Origin: Stenotrophomonas sp. 278
GTDB lineage: Bacteria; Pseudomonadota; Gammaproteobacteria; Xanthomonadales; Xanthomonadaceae
Assembly: GCF_003935715.1 (NCBI RefSeq)
Contig: NZ_RHPP01000015.1
Span: forward strand, 1-47,799
Direction: 5' to 3'
DNA length: 47,799 bases
Below, piece after piece: positions 16,872-25,432 of the stretch; the first letter of the stretch is position 1; each line of letters opens with the position of its first letter. The notes under the pieces were generated by a model. That model made no database searches. It had not been told where the DNA came from and was given only the letters and a program-made list of their open reading frames with translations. The position numbers and the translations under genes were made by a program.

Positions 16872-19261
16872 GGACGCTGCCCCGGCCAGACGCCCCAGCC
16901 CTTGCCGGATGAGCTTCTGACGATGAAAGGCGCTGACGAGTTCAGGGCAGCGCGCTTCTCCTGAATCTCCGCCAGCAGCCGCGCTGACATGGTGACTGAG
17001 TTCATCTTTGCCGCGTCAGCGCGCTCAAGCGAACTGACGTGACTCGATGTGTCCTCGCCTCCGGTCGATTCATCCAGGCCGGAGTCACGCGAGGCAGAAA
17101 AGTAGGAGTGAGACAGCATGGATTTCTGCACCACCATGTCGTCGCCCGTCTCGGATTCCGGCCGCTCCGCAGCCGCCCACAGACGCGCATGCAGAGCATC
17201 CACATCAAACGAGCGTATCCGCTCCATATCCACCGGCCTCGGCTCAACATTGGTCAAATCCCGAAGGTGCTCTGCCTGGGAGCTGGTGAGGGAAGTAGTG
17301 CTGGAAGCACGGGCACGCCAGTCGTCCCGAAGTATCCGGTCACCCTGGTTGATCGCTTCCTGCGTGCCGACCGAGTAATTCAGGCCTCTCTTCTCCCGCA
17401 CCACCGCCTGCAGGGGAAGGTGTTCGCCTGAAGCTCGCTTGAGCTTGATCGCATCGAAAAGCGCCTGAAGCTCCGGCTTGGTCCCGGCTACTGGATCGCG
17501 CTGACCTGGACGTCGCCCCGCGACACGCTCCATGCTGTCGAAAACACTCACGCCGGACGTCGAACCGGACATGCGTGACGACCCCGAGTTTCGTCGGGAG
17601 ACCGGCTCACTCCCGCTTGTCGATGACGCGATGCTTCCCGCTCGCTGGAACGCACGGAAGTCGGCCACGTTCACTGTGGTATTGGGAAGATCGGCGCGCG
17701 CTTCGACCAGTTCCCCGTCACTGAGTATGCTGCGGCTACGACCGTAGGAGCGATCATCAGGTTCCGCAACGAGCTCCTTGACGTAGGACTCGAACTCATC
17801 GTTGGGCACCGTTTCCCTGGTGTGAACCTCGACGCGCACAGGCGTTTCCACATCGAGTTCGAATGCCTGCTCTTCCTGGAACTCCGCCACATTCCCCTCA
17901 ACTGCAACGTGCTCGGAAGTCACGCTCGCCGACGCGGGCTGCCCAGCGCAGGAGAAATCGAAGAGCGCTGACTCACGCCTCATCTCATTCTGCTCGGCAT
18001 GCATGACCGGCGGCAGATCCTTCTCAACGCCAGTGTTATCCACACCACCTTTCAGCCAACGCGACAGCTCGGCATTCTTCTCCGCCAGCTGTTGCTCCAG
18101 ATCGCGGATGCGCCCGTTCTTTCTATCCAGGCCCTGCTTGAGATCTTCAGTGAGACCCAGCAGACGGTCCACGCGCTCTTCCGCGCGCCCCAGGTTGTAC
18201 GCATCCCGCCGCGCGACATCGAGCAGATTGGAGACCGAATTCAGATCCAGGCACCTGCCCTCCAGCGCTTTCACCAGATCGCTGAAGTTGTTGTTCACCG
18301 TGGTCGGCGAGTTGTTGTACAGAATCGGCGCGCCCGCGCTGCGATCCAACAGCTCGCGCGGCACTGCCGGAGGCTGGGTGTCCTTTCTGTCTTGGGGATT
18401 TTCCGGCCCCTTCTGGCCTGGCTGCCCTTCGACCACGATCTGCGGGATCTTGAGCAACATCAGCAATCCATTCTGGACCGTATCCGTCTTACCCGTGAGA
18501 ATCAGATGCTCAGCGGCTGCACGGATCTTCTCTGCTGCGCGCCCCTGCAATACGCTCATCACATCGAGCGAAGTGTGGCCCTCGTCTTTCAGCTTCTTGA
18601 CCAACCCGCCCAACCTGTCCCCAACGGCCAGGGTCAGCGACTCCTGCAGTACGCCCTGGACAACACCGCCGACGAGCTCCTGGAGATCCAGCGAGCTCAC
18701 GCACTTGACGAGGCACTCGCCGGCTTTGGCCAGCTCGGCCGCGGCATGCCTGGAGGCACCTCCCATGCTCATTCCTTGAGGCGCGCGATCACATTTGCCC
18801 GAGGAAACCGCCATGTTGACGATGGCCTTCCTCAAATCCTTCTCGCATTTGATCAGCTTGGGATCATCGGGACGGCTTGCCATAAGGTGCGTCACCGCCG
18901 CATGCAGGGTTCCCAGCGCGGAAAAGCGACCCAACACGATATTGCCGAATCGTTCGGGCTGGTTCGGATCCAACCATGACATGGAACGACGTACCGCTTG
19001 CGCATCCGCGCTGGAAAGCGCCGGTTGCGCCCCCGCGTCGAGAGACGCCGACATGACATCGAACGCCTTGTTTGTGGCATAGCCAAAAGCGCGCTGCGCG
19101 TACATTCCTGACACGTTGGTCATCTGACACGCGGGGAACTGACTGGGTCGATTGCCAATATCCGCCAATGGGAGACGCCCTACTGCCTTTGCGAGGCTGA
19201 GTTCCCGCACCAGCATGCTGGGGTGGGTGCCGGCGATGGGGGTTTGAATTCCGTGTGGCAT
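16868..19261 (-). CDS. Putative T3SS effector in the sipA position, unrecognised
   Basis: A 797-residue protein between the tip gene and iacP, the slot of SipA in SPI-1. I find no clear homolog. Layout seen: a helical N-terminal region (about 60-290), an Asn-rich stretch (315-327, YNNSPTTVNNNFSDL), a coiled coil (about 360-408), then a long Ser/Glu/Asp-rich, probably disordered part (about 410-797). Near the C-terminus, residues 759-776 (SARLLAEIQEKRAALNSS) resemble a WH2 actin-binding helix (LLxxI...L). A second, weaker candidate is L601-F-D-A-I-K606. SipA is also an actin-binding effector with an Asn-rich middle, so a distant functional counterpart is possible. The start has AGGAT 7 nt upstream. 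ATGA overlap with iacP shows co-translation. Confidence 0.75.
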   Translation of the reverse strand: MPHGIQTPIAGTHPSMLVRELSLAKAVGRLPLADIGNRPSQFPACQMTNVSGMYAQRAFGYATNKAFDVMSASLDAGAQPALSSADAQAVRRSMSWLDPNQPERFGNIVLGRFSALGTLHAAVTHLMASRPDDPKLIKCEKDLRKAIVNMAVSSGKCDRAPQGMSMGGASRHAAAELAKAGECLVKCVSSLDLQELVGGVVQGVLQESLTLAVGDRLGGLVKKLKDEGHTSLDVMSVLQGRAAEKIRAAAEHLILTGKTDTVQNGLLMLLKIPQIVVEGQPGQKGPENPQDRKDTQPPAVPRELLDRSAGAPILYNNSPTTVNNNFSDLVKALEGRCLDLNSVSNLLDVARRDAYNLGRAEERVDRLLGLTEDLKQGLDRKNGRIRDLEQQLAEKNAELSRWLKGGVDNTGVEKDLPPVMHAEQNEMRRESALFDFSCAGQPASASVTSEHVAVEGNVAEFQEEQAFELDVETPVRVEVHTRETVPNDEFESYVKELVAEPDDRSYGRSRSILSDGELVEARADLPNTTVNVADFRAFQRAGSIASSTSGSEPVSRRNSGSSRMSGSTSGVSVFDSMERVAGRRPGQRDPVAGTKPELQALFDAIKLKRASGEHLPLQAVVREKRGLNYSVGTQEAINQGDRILRDDWRARASSTTSLTSSQAEHLRDLTNVEPRPVDMERIRSFDVDALHARLWAAAERPESETGDDMVVQKSMLSHSYFSASRDSGLDESTGGEDTSSHVSSLERADAAKMNSVTMSARLLAEIQEKRAALNSSAPFIVRSSSGKGWGVWPGQRP

Positions 19262-19385
19262 GGATTAATCCTGATGTTCAATTGATCGCGTTCAGCGCAA
19301 AGCCCACAAGCGACAACCGGTTTCCAGATTGCAGCTTGTGAGCCGGGTTGGGACGAATGAATCGGCTATCCGACCGTGACCTTCA

Positions 19386-20549
19386 TCAGAGTCCGTTGAT
19401 GAAGCTCATGTCGGCATCAGTGATTTTGTCGATGGTGGAGCTGAGAATCTTTACAATATTGTCGAATTGCTGCGTCGTCTCACTCAGCTTCTCACCCAGC
19501 ACCTTGCTCATATGCTTGATCTGCTCGACGTTGCCGTCTTTGGCCGAGATCCAGGCGTTGTACTTGGCACTGTCCCAAGTGAACACGGGTGCGAATGGGC
19601 TGTTATCCATGCTTTTGGCAATCTGAGCCACCTCGTCCATGCTCATTTTGACCCTGTATAGCCCATCGGACCCCGGACCATCGACCTTCAAACCCGGTAT
19701 TCCAATGCTGTCGACAAATGCCTTCGCTGCTTCCTCGCTCGGAAACTCCGCGAGAGCGTTTTCGTCAAGACCGTACTTGCTCATCAGGCTCTTGAGCTCG
19801 CTTAGAACTTCACTGAAATCGACCCTCACGTCCCCTTTGTCGCCGACGCCATCAACTTTGATATTCTCCATGATGTCGGAGAACTCCTGGTAGAACTCCA
19901 GGAATTTCTTCATCGCGTCCTGATACTTACTGAGCCAGTTCTGCTTCAAGGCAGACAGTAGTACGCCAATCTGGTCGTAGAACTCCGCGTGTGAGTCCCA
20001 GATCAGACCGGTGGCGTCTTTGGTCGCTGGATCAATGGGCGGCGGACCGTCACCTGTGGGGCGCTGCTCGCGGGTCTGATCGGTCTCACGCGTATCCCGG
20101 GTATCGCTGAAATCCAGGAAGCCCAGAACGCGCAGCAGCTCCATGTTGGGTCGCTGGGCATCGTCGATCGCGGCATCCAGCTCACCGGAAAGCTGGGCTT
20201 CACGCTCACGATGCTTCTTGAGCAGCTCCTGCATCTCGGGGTGACAGGCGACCTCGCTGCCCTGCGGCATCAATGTGGAGGGAACCGCCGACAGACCCAG
20301 TTGCGCCGCCATGGCAGCGGACTGCTGCTGCGACGCGTTCAGCTGTGCGGTGTAGCGCATGGCCACCTGGCTCTGCTTTGCCCAGGCGTGGCGCACGTTG
20401 TCCATGAACACCTGTGCCTGGCTCAGTTTCACAACGGTCGCGGGGTCGAGCGCGAGCGGATCGGCTCCCTTCTGCGTGTCGGTGGGAGCCAGCGCATGGG
20501 GGTGGCGAGCTCCGATGCTGCCCGGATTGGATTGGATGGCGGTCGTCAT
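19386..20549 (-). CDS. sctA: T3SS needle-tip protein SctA (SipD/IpaD type)
   Basis: A 387-residue hydrophilic tip protein that caps the needle and controls translocon insertion. The central and C-terminal parts match IpaD/SipD: WDSHAEFYDQIGVLLSALKQ, LSKYQDAMKKFLEFYQEFSDIM and the C-terminal helix ending DKITDADMSFINGL. It is longer than SipD (about 343). A charged loop around residues 150-180 (RDTRETDQTREQRPTGDGPP) accounts for much of the excess. Base composition is much lower in GC than its neighbours. It lies 9 nt downstream of sctB. Confidence 0.95.
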   Translation of the reverse strand: MTTAIQSNPGSIGARHPHALAPTDTQKGADPLALDPATVVKLSQAQVFMDNVRHAWAKQSQVAMRYTAQLNASQQQSAAMAAQLGLSAVPSTLMPQGSEVACHPEMQELLKKHREREAQLSGELDAAIDDAQRPNMELLRVLGFLDFSDTRDTRETDQTREQRPTGDGPPPIDPATKDATGLIWDSHAEFYDQIGVLLSALKQNWLSKYQDAMKKFLEFYQEFSDIMENIKVDGVGDKGDVRVDFSEVLSELKSLMSKYGLDENALAEFPSEEAAKAFVDSIGIPGLKVDGPGSDGLYRVKMSMDEVAQIAKSMDNSPFAPVFTWDSAKYNAWISAKDGNVEQIKHMSKVLGEKLSETTQQFDNIVKILSSTIDKITDADMSFINGL

Positions 20550-20558
20550 GTTGGAACC

Positions 20559-21821
20559 TCAGGACTTCTGGATGATGTGGCTGCTGGTGCTGGCGATGAG
20601 GTTCATCAGGCTCTCCAGCATCTGCGTGGTGGCTTCGCGCATGTCGCGGTTCTTCATCTGCTGGTCCTGATGGGCATCGGCGACGCGCTTGAGCGTTTCG
20701 GCTACGTTGAGCATCAGCTGGCGTTCGGCCTCGGTGGTCTCGGCCTCGATCTGAACGCCGGCGCTTATCGTTCCGCCGATGGACGGAGCCATCATGTTCA
20801 GCATGACGGCGTTGCTTGCCGGAATCTGCGACTCGGCCATGCGATACGCGTGCGCCGCCTGCAATGCGTCGCTGTTGCCGTAGGCCGATACCTCATTCAC
20901 GGCGGTCTTGATCTCGGAGGTATAGGAAGACGCATCATCCTGCAGGTCTGCCGCGGGGCTGCCCTGTGTGCCAGACGACTTCACGGGGTCGCCATCGACA
21001 TTCCGGGCAGCGCGATGCTGCGCGGAGGGCAACCCGGCCGCCTTGGTGGCATGGCTTTGGCCCGCTGCACCCACGCTGGCCCCGTTGGCGGTGTTCTGAT
21101 GCCTGATGTTGCTGTCAGTCTGCATGCTGGTGGACTTCATCGACTGCTTAAGTGCTGCGCCGCCGATCGCCCCTGTCAGGAGCGTTGCACCAATCGCGCC
21201 GCCCAGATTCTCACGCGCCTTCTGAATACCCCTCTCGCCCGCCACGATGGTCATCTCACGCTGCATGATCACCATCTGCGAGCCATTACGGCGATCCATC
21301 GCCTCGAACTTCAACAGCAGTTGGCGCAGCAGGGTCAGCAGGTTCGCAAACGGACTGCTCTGGATCCAGGCTCCCATATTGGCTGAACGATCCGCCGCAT
21401 CGGCGTCGATGCCGTTGGGCTGCTGCGTGGCACCGGTATCCCCCTGGGCGTCGCCCACGCCGCGCATCATCACAGTGGCGGCGGCCGCTTCAGCCAGGCG
21501 CGCTTCGGTACCCGCCTCCGTTTTGACCGGGTCGCTGGCTCCTGCCAGCTGCGCCAGCATGGTCGGCAGCTTGCTCATGATCCCGCTCAGCAAGGCAGAC
21601 GCCTCACTCAGCGGGATGGCAGGCGCACGCAGGTTGACCAGCGAATGGACAGCGGTCTTGCCGGTATCAACGACCATCTGGGCGGCGAGGCCAGCCACGA
21701 GCGCGGCCAGGGTCGCCGAATCCATGCCCGCGGCTTTGATCTCGGCGCTCTCCTGCGCCTTGGACTCGCGTGACAGCAACGGCTGGAATGCCGGGGTATT
21801 GGAGATGATTGCGGTAGTCAT
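20559..21821 (-). CDS. sctB: T3SS translocon protein SctB (SipC/IpaC type)
   Basis: A 420-residue minor translocator of about the length of SipC (409). It contains a hydrophobic segment around residues 205-225 (GGAIGATLLTGAIGGAAL), and a C-terminal helical region (GVQIEAETTEAERQLMLNVA to the end) where SipC and IpaC carry actin-nucleating and effector activities. Adjacent placement to sctE and sctA and the SicA-type chaperone upstream support the role. Sequence identity to SipC appears low, as usual for this family. Confidence 0.88.
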   Translation of the reverse strand: MTTAIISNTPAFQPLLSRESKAQESAEIKAAGMDSATLAALVAGLAAQMVVDTGKTAVHSLVNLRAPAIPLSEASALLSGIMSKLPTMLAQLAGASDPVKTEAGTEARLAEAAAATVMMRGVGDAQGDTGATQQPNGIDADAADRSANMGAWIQSSPFANLLTLLRQLLLKFEAMDRRNGSQMVIMQREMTIVAGERGIQKARENLGGAIGATLLTGAIGGAALKQSMKSTSMQTDSNIRHQNTANGASVGAAGQSHATKAAGLPSAQHRAARNVDGDPVKSSGTQGSPAADLQDDASSYTSEIKTAVNEVSAYGNSDALQAAHAYRMAESQIPASNAVMLNMMAPSIGGTISAGVQIEAETTEAERQLMLNVAETLKRVADAHQDQQMKNRDMREATTQMLESLMNLIASTSSHIIQKS

Positions 21822-21851
21822 GAGGTAGGTCCTTGAATGGATGTGCCAGGG

Positions 21852-23666
21852 TCAGGCAGCGGCCGCGCCGACGCGCGAGGTGATATGCGACGCCGTCTGG
21901 TCCTGGATTTCGCGCACGTCGGTCATGTTTTCGAACAGGGCGGCGATCAATGAGTTGGTCTGCAGGTAGTAGTCCAGGATCATCTGGATCAGGTCGCGGA
22001 AGATCTCCGAGTCGGCCATGCCACGCTCGAGCTCGGCCAGCATCTTGGCCGCGTCCAGGTGCATCTCCGCGATGACGATCGAGCCGACGCCCTGCGCGGT
22101 CTGGTTGGCAAACTGCATGCCGTGCATGGCCTTGGTGGCCTGACCAGCACGCAGCGCCAGCGTGTCGGAGTTGGTACCCACCACCTTGGAAACAGACTTT
22201 GTCACCGCCGCGGCGATGTCGTCTACGGTGTGCTTCAGGCTGTGGGCCGCGGCCTTGATGATGGCGGGAAGCGCCTTGCTGATGGCTTCGGTCACCGCCT
22301 TGGTAACCGCCTTGGTCACTGCCTGGACCGCCGTGGTGCTGGCTGCCTTCTTGCTGACAAAGGCGATCGCCACGACCATCGCGGCCACCGCGATCAGCGC
22401 CACCACGTCCTTGATCTTGTCCACCACGTCGGCGGAGACGCCCAGCGCCTTCAGCGCGCTGCCCACCACCTTGGCCACTTCCTGGACCAGCTTCATCACC
22501 AGCTTCATGATCGGCTCAAGCACCTTTCCGAGCGGGTCGAAGCCCAGCTCCTGGCCGATGGCCAGCGCCAGCCCGACACCGGCCAACGCCATGCTGACAC
22601 CCCCGGTAAACGGAGCCGCGATCACCGCCACCACGGTGACGACCCAGCCGATGATCTTGCCGAGGCAGCCCATCTTCTTCTGTGCCTGCTCCGCCTTTTC
22701 CAGCTCGCGCTGGTATTCCTCGGAGCGACGCAGGTTTTCGGCCTCGCGCGCCTTCAGCATCGCCTGGACAAACTCGGTGTCCTTCGCGAACTTTTTCAGG
22801 TTTGCGTCACCGATGATCTTCTGCAGCGTGGCCAGCAGGAATTCCAGTTCAGACTGATTGGAAAGTGCCTGTTCGTCGCCCCTCACGCTGATGCTGCGGT
22901 TCGGATCCAGCTGGTCGGCCTGGCGCTTGAATTCCTCAAGGTCCTTCAGCGCGCTGTTGAGGGTGTTCAGCGCTTCGTTGAGCTTGGCGTGGGCGGTGTC
23001 CACCCTGCCCTGCTGGACGGCGACGTTGGCCTTGGCCGCTTCAAGCTGGGCGCGGAGTGCTTCCTGCTCTTCCGGCGGCGCGTCTGCCAGCGCCTGTTCC
23101 AGACGGGCAACTTCAGCCTGCGCCTTCTTGAGTGCCTCCGCGGCCGCCGCCAGTTCACCCTCGGCCTGTCCGGCTTCGCCCATGGCGGCGTCAACGACGG
23201 CCTGCGCCAGCTTGATGGCTTCGGACAGTTCGGCGGCACTGGCAGCGCGTGCCGCCAGGCGCGCCTTCACCAGCTCCAGCTGGGACGCCAGATTGCGGCT
23301 GTTCTCTTCGCTGACCGCGCTGCTCAGCTGCATGCTCATCATCAACAGCACCGCTTCCGGGGTAAGCTGGCGCTGCTGTCCCGGAATGCCGGGATTCTGC
23401 TGGTGCGCGGCGCGCATCAGGCGCGGCATGTCGGGCTGGCGCAGCTCCGGGGTGCCTGGGGCCTGCGGCCTGGCGGTCTTGGCTTCGCCGGCCTGCTCGG
23501 TGGCGGCCTTGGCAAGCAGGTTGAGCGCATGCTCGTCAATGGCCTTGATCTGCTGCATCGAGGCAGCACCAAATCCGGCCGAGACTTTGGCGGCGGATTC
23601 GTCCGACTTGCTGGTGGCTCCGGTGAAGGCGTAAGGCGTGGTGCCGAGGGTGGCGGAAATGTTCAT
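21852..23666 (-). CDS. sctE: T3SS translocon pore protein SctE (SipB/IpaB type)
   Basis: A 604-residue major translocator that inserts into the target membrane. The layout fits SipB/IpaB: a coiled-coil N-terminal half (about 120-330, Ala/Glu-rich), a first hydrophobic hairpin region (about 338-375, beginning GKIIGWVVTVVAVIAAPFTG), a second hydrophobic helix (about 420-438, DVVALIAVAAMVVAIAF) and an amphipathic C-terminus. Length is close to SipB (593). It is 6 nt downstream of its probable chaperone gene. Confidence 0.95.
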   Translation of the reverse strand: MNISATLGTTPYAFTGATSKSDESAAKVSAGFGAASMQQIKAIDEHALNLLAKAATEQAGEAKTARPQAPGTPELRQPDMPRLMRAAHQQNPGIPGQQRQLTPEAVLLMMSMQLSSAVSEENSRNLASQLELVKARLAARAASAAELSEAIKLAQAVVDAAMGEAGQAEGELAAAAEALKKAQAEVARLEQALADAPPEEQEALRAQLEAAKANVAVQQGRVDTAHAKLNEALNTLNSALKDLEEFKRQADQLDPNRSISVRGDEQALSNQSELEFLLATLQKIIGDANLKKFAKDTEFVQAMLKAREAENLRRSEEYQRELEKAEQAQKKMGCLGKIIGWVVTVVAVIAAPFTGGVSMALAGVGLALAIGQELGFDPLGKVLEPIMKLVMKLVQEVAKVVGSALKALGVSADVVDKIKDVVALIAVAAMVVAIAFVSKKAASTTAVQAVTKAVTKAVTEAISKALPAIIKAAAHSLKHTVDDIAAAVTKSVSKVVGTNSDTLALRAGQATKAMHGMQFANQTAQGVGSIVIAEMHLDAAKMLAELERGMADSEIFRDLIQMILDYYLQTNSLIAALFENMTDVREIQDQTASHITSRVGAAAA

Positions 23667-23672
23667 GCGGAA

Positions 23673-24200
23673 TCAGTCTTCCTGGGTAGATTCGGGAGGT
23701 TCGCTGGTGGTGCTGGCCATGGCCTGCAGATAGGCCTGTGCCTTGCCCACCAAGGCAGGTTCGTCCGAACGCTGGGTGACGGTCTCGAAGCAGTCGCGCG
23801 CCAGCGCGACCTTGCCCATTGCCAGATGGCACTGGCCGACGTGCAGCATGGGCCGTTCGTCACGCTTGAGCAGGGCATATGCCAGCGCGTACATGTCGAT
23901 GGCTTTGGCGTACTGCTTCTTCATCTGCAGAACGGCAGCCAGCCCGAGGGCGTAGTCACCGTTGTAGAAGTCGTACAGGTAGAGGAAGCGGAAGAAGGTT
24001 TCCGCCTCGTCCAGCCGGCCATCGGTGTAGAAGCGATGCGCGTAGGCGTAAACGCTTTCCAGCATGTCGTCACTGACACCCTTCAGGTCCTTGAGGGCGG
24101 CACCTTGTTGGGCTCCGTCCAGCAGAAGCTGGGCCATCTCATCCAGCATGGCCTGGTCGGCGTCGGATCCAGCAGTGTTTTCGGGGGCGGTTGCATTCAT
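23673..24200 (-). CDS. sicA: Translocator chaperone SicA/SycD (class II, TPR)
   Basis: A 175-residue TPR chaperone of the LcrH/SycD family that keeps the SctE and SctB translocators separate and soluble. The TPR core is visible (YAYAHRFYTDGRLDEAETFF, then YDFYNGDYALGLAAVLQMKK and KAIDMYALAYALL). SicA also acts as the co-activator of InvF in Salmonella, and both genes are present here. It begins the sic/sip block, 176 nt downstream of sctU, with two REPs in between. Confidence 0.95.
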   Translation of the reverse strand: MNATAPENTAGSDADQAMLDEMAQLLLDGAQQGAALKDLKGVSDDMLESVYAYAHRFYTDGRLDEAETFFRFLYLYDFYNGDYALGLAAVLQMKKQYAKAIDMYALAYALLKRDERPMLHVGQCHLAMGKVALARDCFETVTQRSDEPALVGKAQAYLQAMASTTSEPPESTQED

Positions 24201-24297
24201 GAGGGGTTACCTGGGTTGGGTGCCGCCGTTACTGCAGGACAAGCACAGTGTGGCGGCGGAGGCAATAGGGGGCTTTCGTGTTTCACTCATTTGTGGT

Positions 24298-24322
24298 GTA
24301 TCGACCAACGGTCGATACCTAC
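24298..24322 (-). repeat. GTAG-type REP, copy 1 of a tandem pair
   Basis: On the minus strand GTAG plus a perfect 9-bp stem (GTATCGACC / GGTCGATAC, GTT loop). It lies with a second copy in the 176-nt gap between sctU and sicA. The rest of the gap holds no further gene. Confidence 0.88.
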
Positions 24323-24329
24323 CGTTTCT

Positions 24330-24354
24330 GTATCGACCAACGGTCGATACCTAC
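24330..24354 (-). repeat. GTAG-type REP, copy 2 of a tandem pair
   Basis: The element is identical in sequence and orientation to copy 1, 32 nt away. The last bases of sctU (24368-24381, GGTCGATGCCTAGG) look like the right half of a third, decayed copy that includes the sctU stop codon. Confidence 0.88.
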
Positions 24355-24376
24355 CTTTCTTGGCCAGGGTCGATGC

Positions 24377-25432
24377 CTAGGCGGTGGGTTCGTCCTGGTC
24401 GGGGTCGAAGCCACGTCTCTGGCGCTCGACCTGGAGCAGCCAGTCGAGGATCCGGAGTACTGAATCGGTGAGGTGGCGCGGCACGAACTGATAGCGCCGG
24501 GTGCCGAAATAGACGCCGCGCGCCAGTGGGATGTCACGCACCACCGGCACGCCATGGAACTCGGCGCACTGGATGACCCGGCGCGCGCGGTGCCCGCGCT
24601 CGCGCACGGACACGAACTGCAGGCCGGGGTAGTCCGGATGCAGGTAGATGCCCACGGCGATGTGCGTCGGATTGGCCAGGATCATGGTCGAACCGGCCAC
24701 GTCAGCCTGTACCTGCGCCGAAAGCTCATCATTGATCTGGCGGCGCTTCTGTTTGATCTCCGGGTTGCCGTTGTGGTCCTTGTGCTCCTGCTTCACCTCG
24801 CTCTTGTCCATGCGCATGTCACGGATGTAGAGACGGTGCTCGACGAAAGCCGCGCCCAGGAAGATCGGTGAAAGCACTGCCAGCAGCAGCGCGGTGCTCT
24901 TCCAGCCCACGTCGTGCCACAACGCACCAGCGGCCTTGTCCGGCAGCATCACCTGCGAAAACAGCGTCGGCGCGAACAGCTGCCACGCGAGGAAGGCGAA
25001 CAGGCAGCCGGCCAGCAGATACAGCACGGCGGTAACCGCGCCCTTTACGGTCTTCAGCGAGAAGAGGTTCTTGAAGCCGGACACGGGATTGACCCTCGCC
25101 AGGTCGATCCGCACAGCTTCTGCGGCGATGACGCCCTTGCTCTGTACCAGCGAGATCAGCACGGCGGCCACGATCGCCGCCAGCCCCACCGGCACCACCA
25201 TCCACAGGAAGGCAACGGTGGCCTGGTGCCCCGCCTCGGCCGGGGTGAGCGCAAACCCGCGTTCGGCCATGCCGCGATAGAACGCGTGCACATGCCCGGC
25301 CGATGTCGCAGTGGCCAGTGCCACCAGTCCGGCAATAAGCACGGCTGCGGCAGCAAGGTCACGACTGACGTAACTCTTGCCCTTTCTGGACTCTTTGAGC
25401 AGGCGGTGCGGTGTCGGCTTTTCAGTCTTCAT
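24377..25432 (-). CDS. sctU: T3SS export switch protein SctU (SpaS)
   Basis: A 351-residue inner-membrane protein that switches substrate class during injectisome assembly. It has four membrane helices (about 27-45, 70-95, 130-150, 175-195) and a cytoplasmic domain containing the autocleavage motif N254-P-T-H257 (ILANPTHIAVGI). Length is like SpaS (356). The start overlaps sctT by 4 nt. It is the last gene of the inv/spa block. Confidence 0.97.
   Translation of the reverse strand: MKTEKPTPHRLLKESRKGKSYVSRDLAAAAVLIAGLVALATATSAGHVHAFYRGMAERGFALTPAEAGHQATVAFLWMVVPVGLAAIVAAVLISLVQSKGVIAAEAVRIDLARVNPVSGFKNLFSLKTVKGAVTAVLYLLAGCLFAFLAWQLFAPTLFSQVMLPDKAAGALWHDVGWKSTALLLAVLSPIFLGAAFVEHRLYIRDMRMDKSEVKQEHKDHNGNPEIKQKRRQINDELSAQVQADVAGSTMILANPTHIAVGIYLHPDYPGLQFVSVRERGHRARRVIQCAEFHGVPVVRDIPLARGVYFGTRRYQFVPRHLTDSVLRILDWLLQVERQRRGFDPDQDEPTA

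Noticed and set aside
24298-24354. CRISPR array
   Set aside because: Only two repeats, each a hairpin with a GTAG head and seen singly elsewhere; they are REPs.
22059-24380. Plus-strand reading frame of 773 codons
   Set aside because: Antisense to sctE and sicA, Gly/Leu/Arg/His-rich, crosses two genes and the REP pair; a codon-bias artefact.
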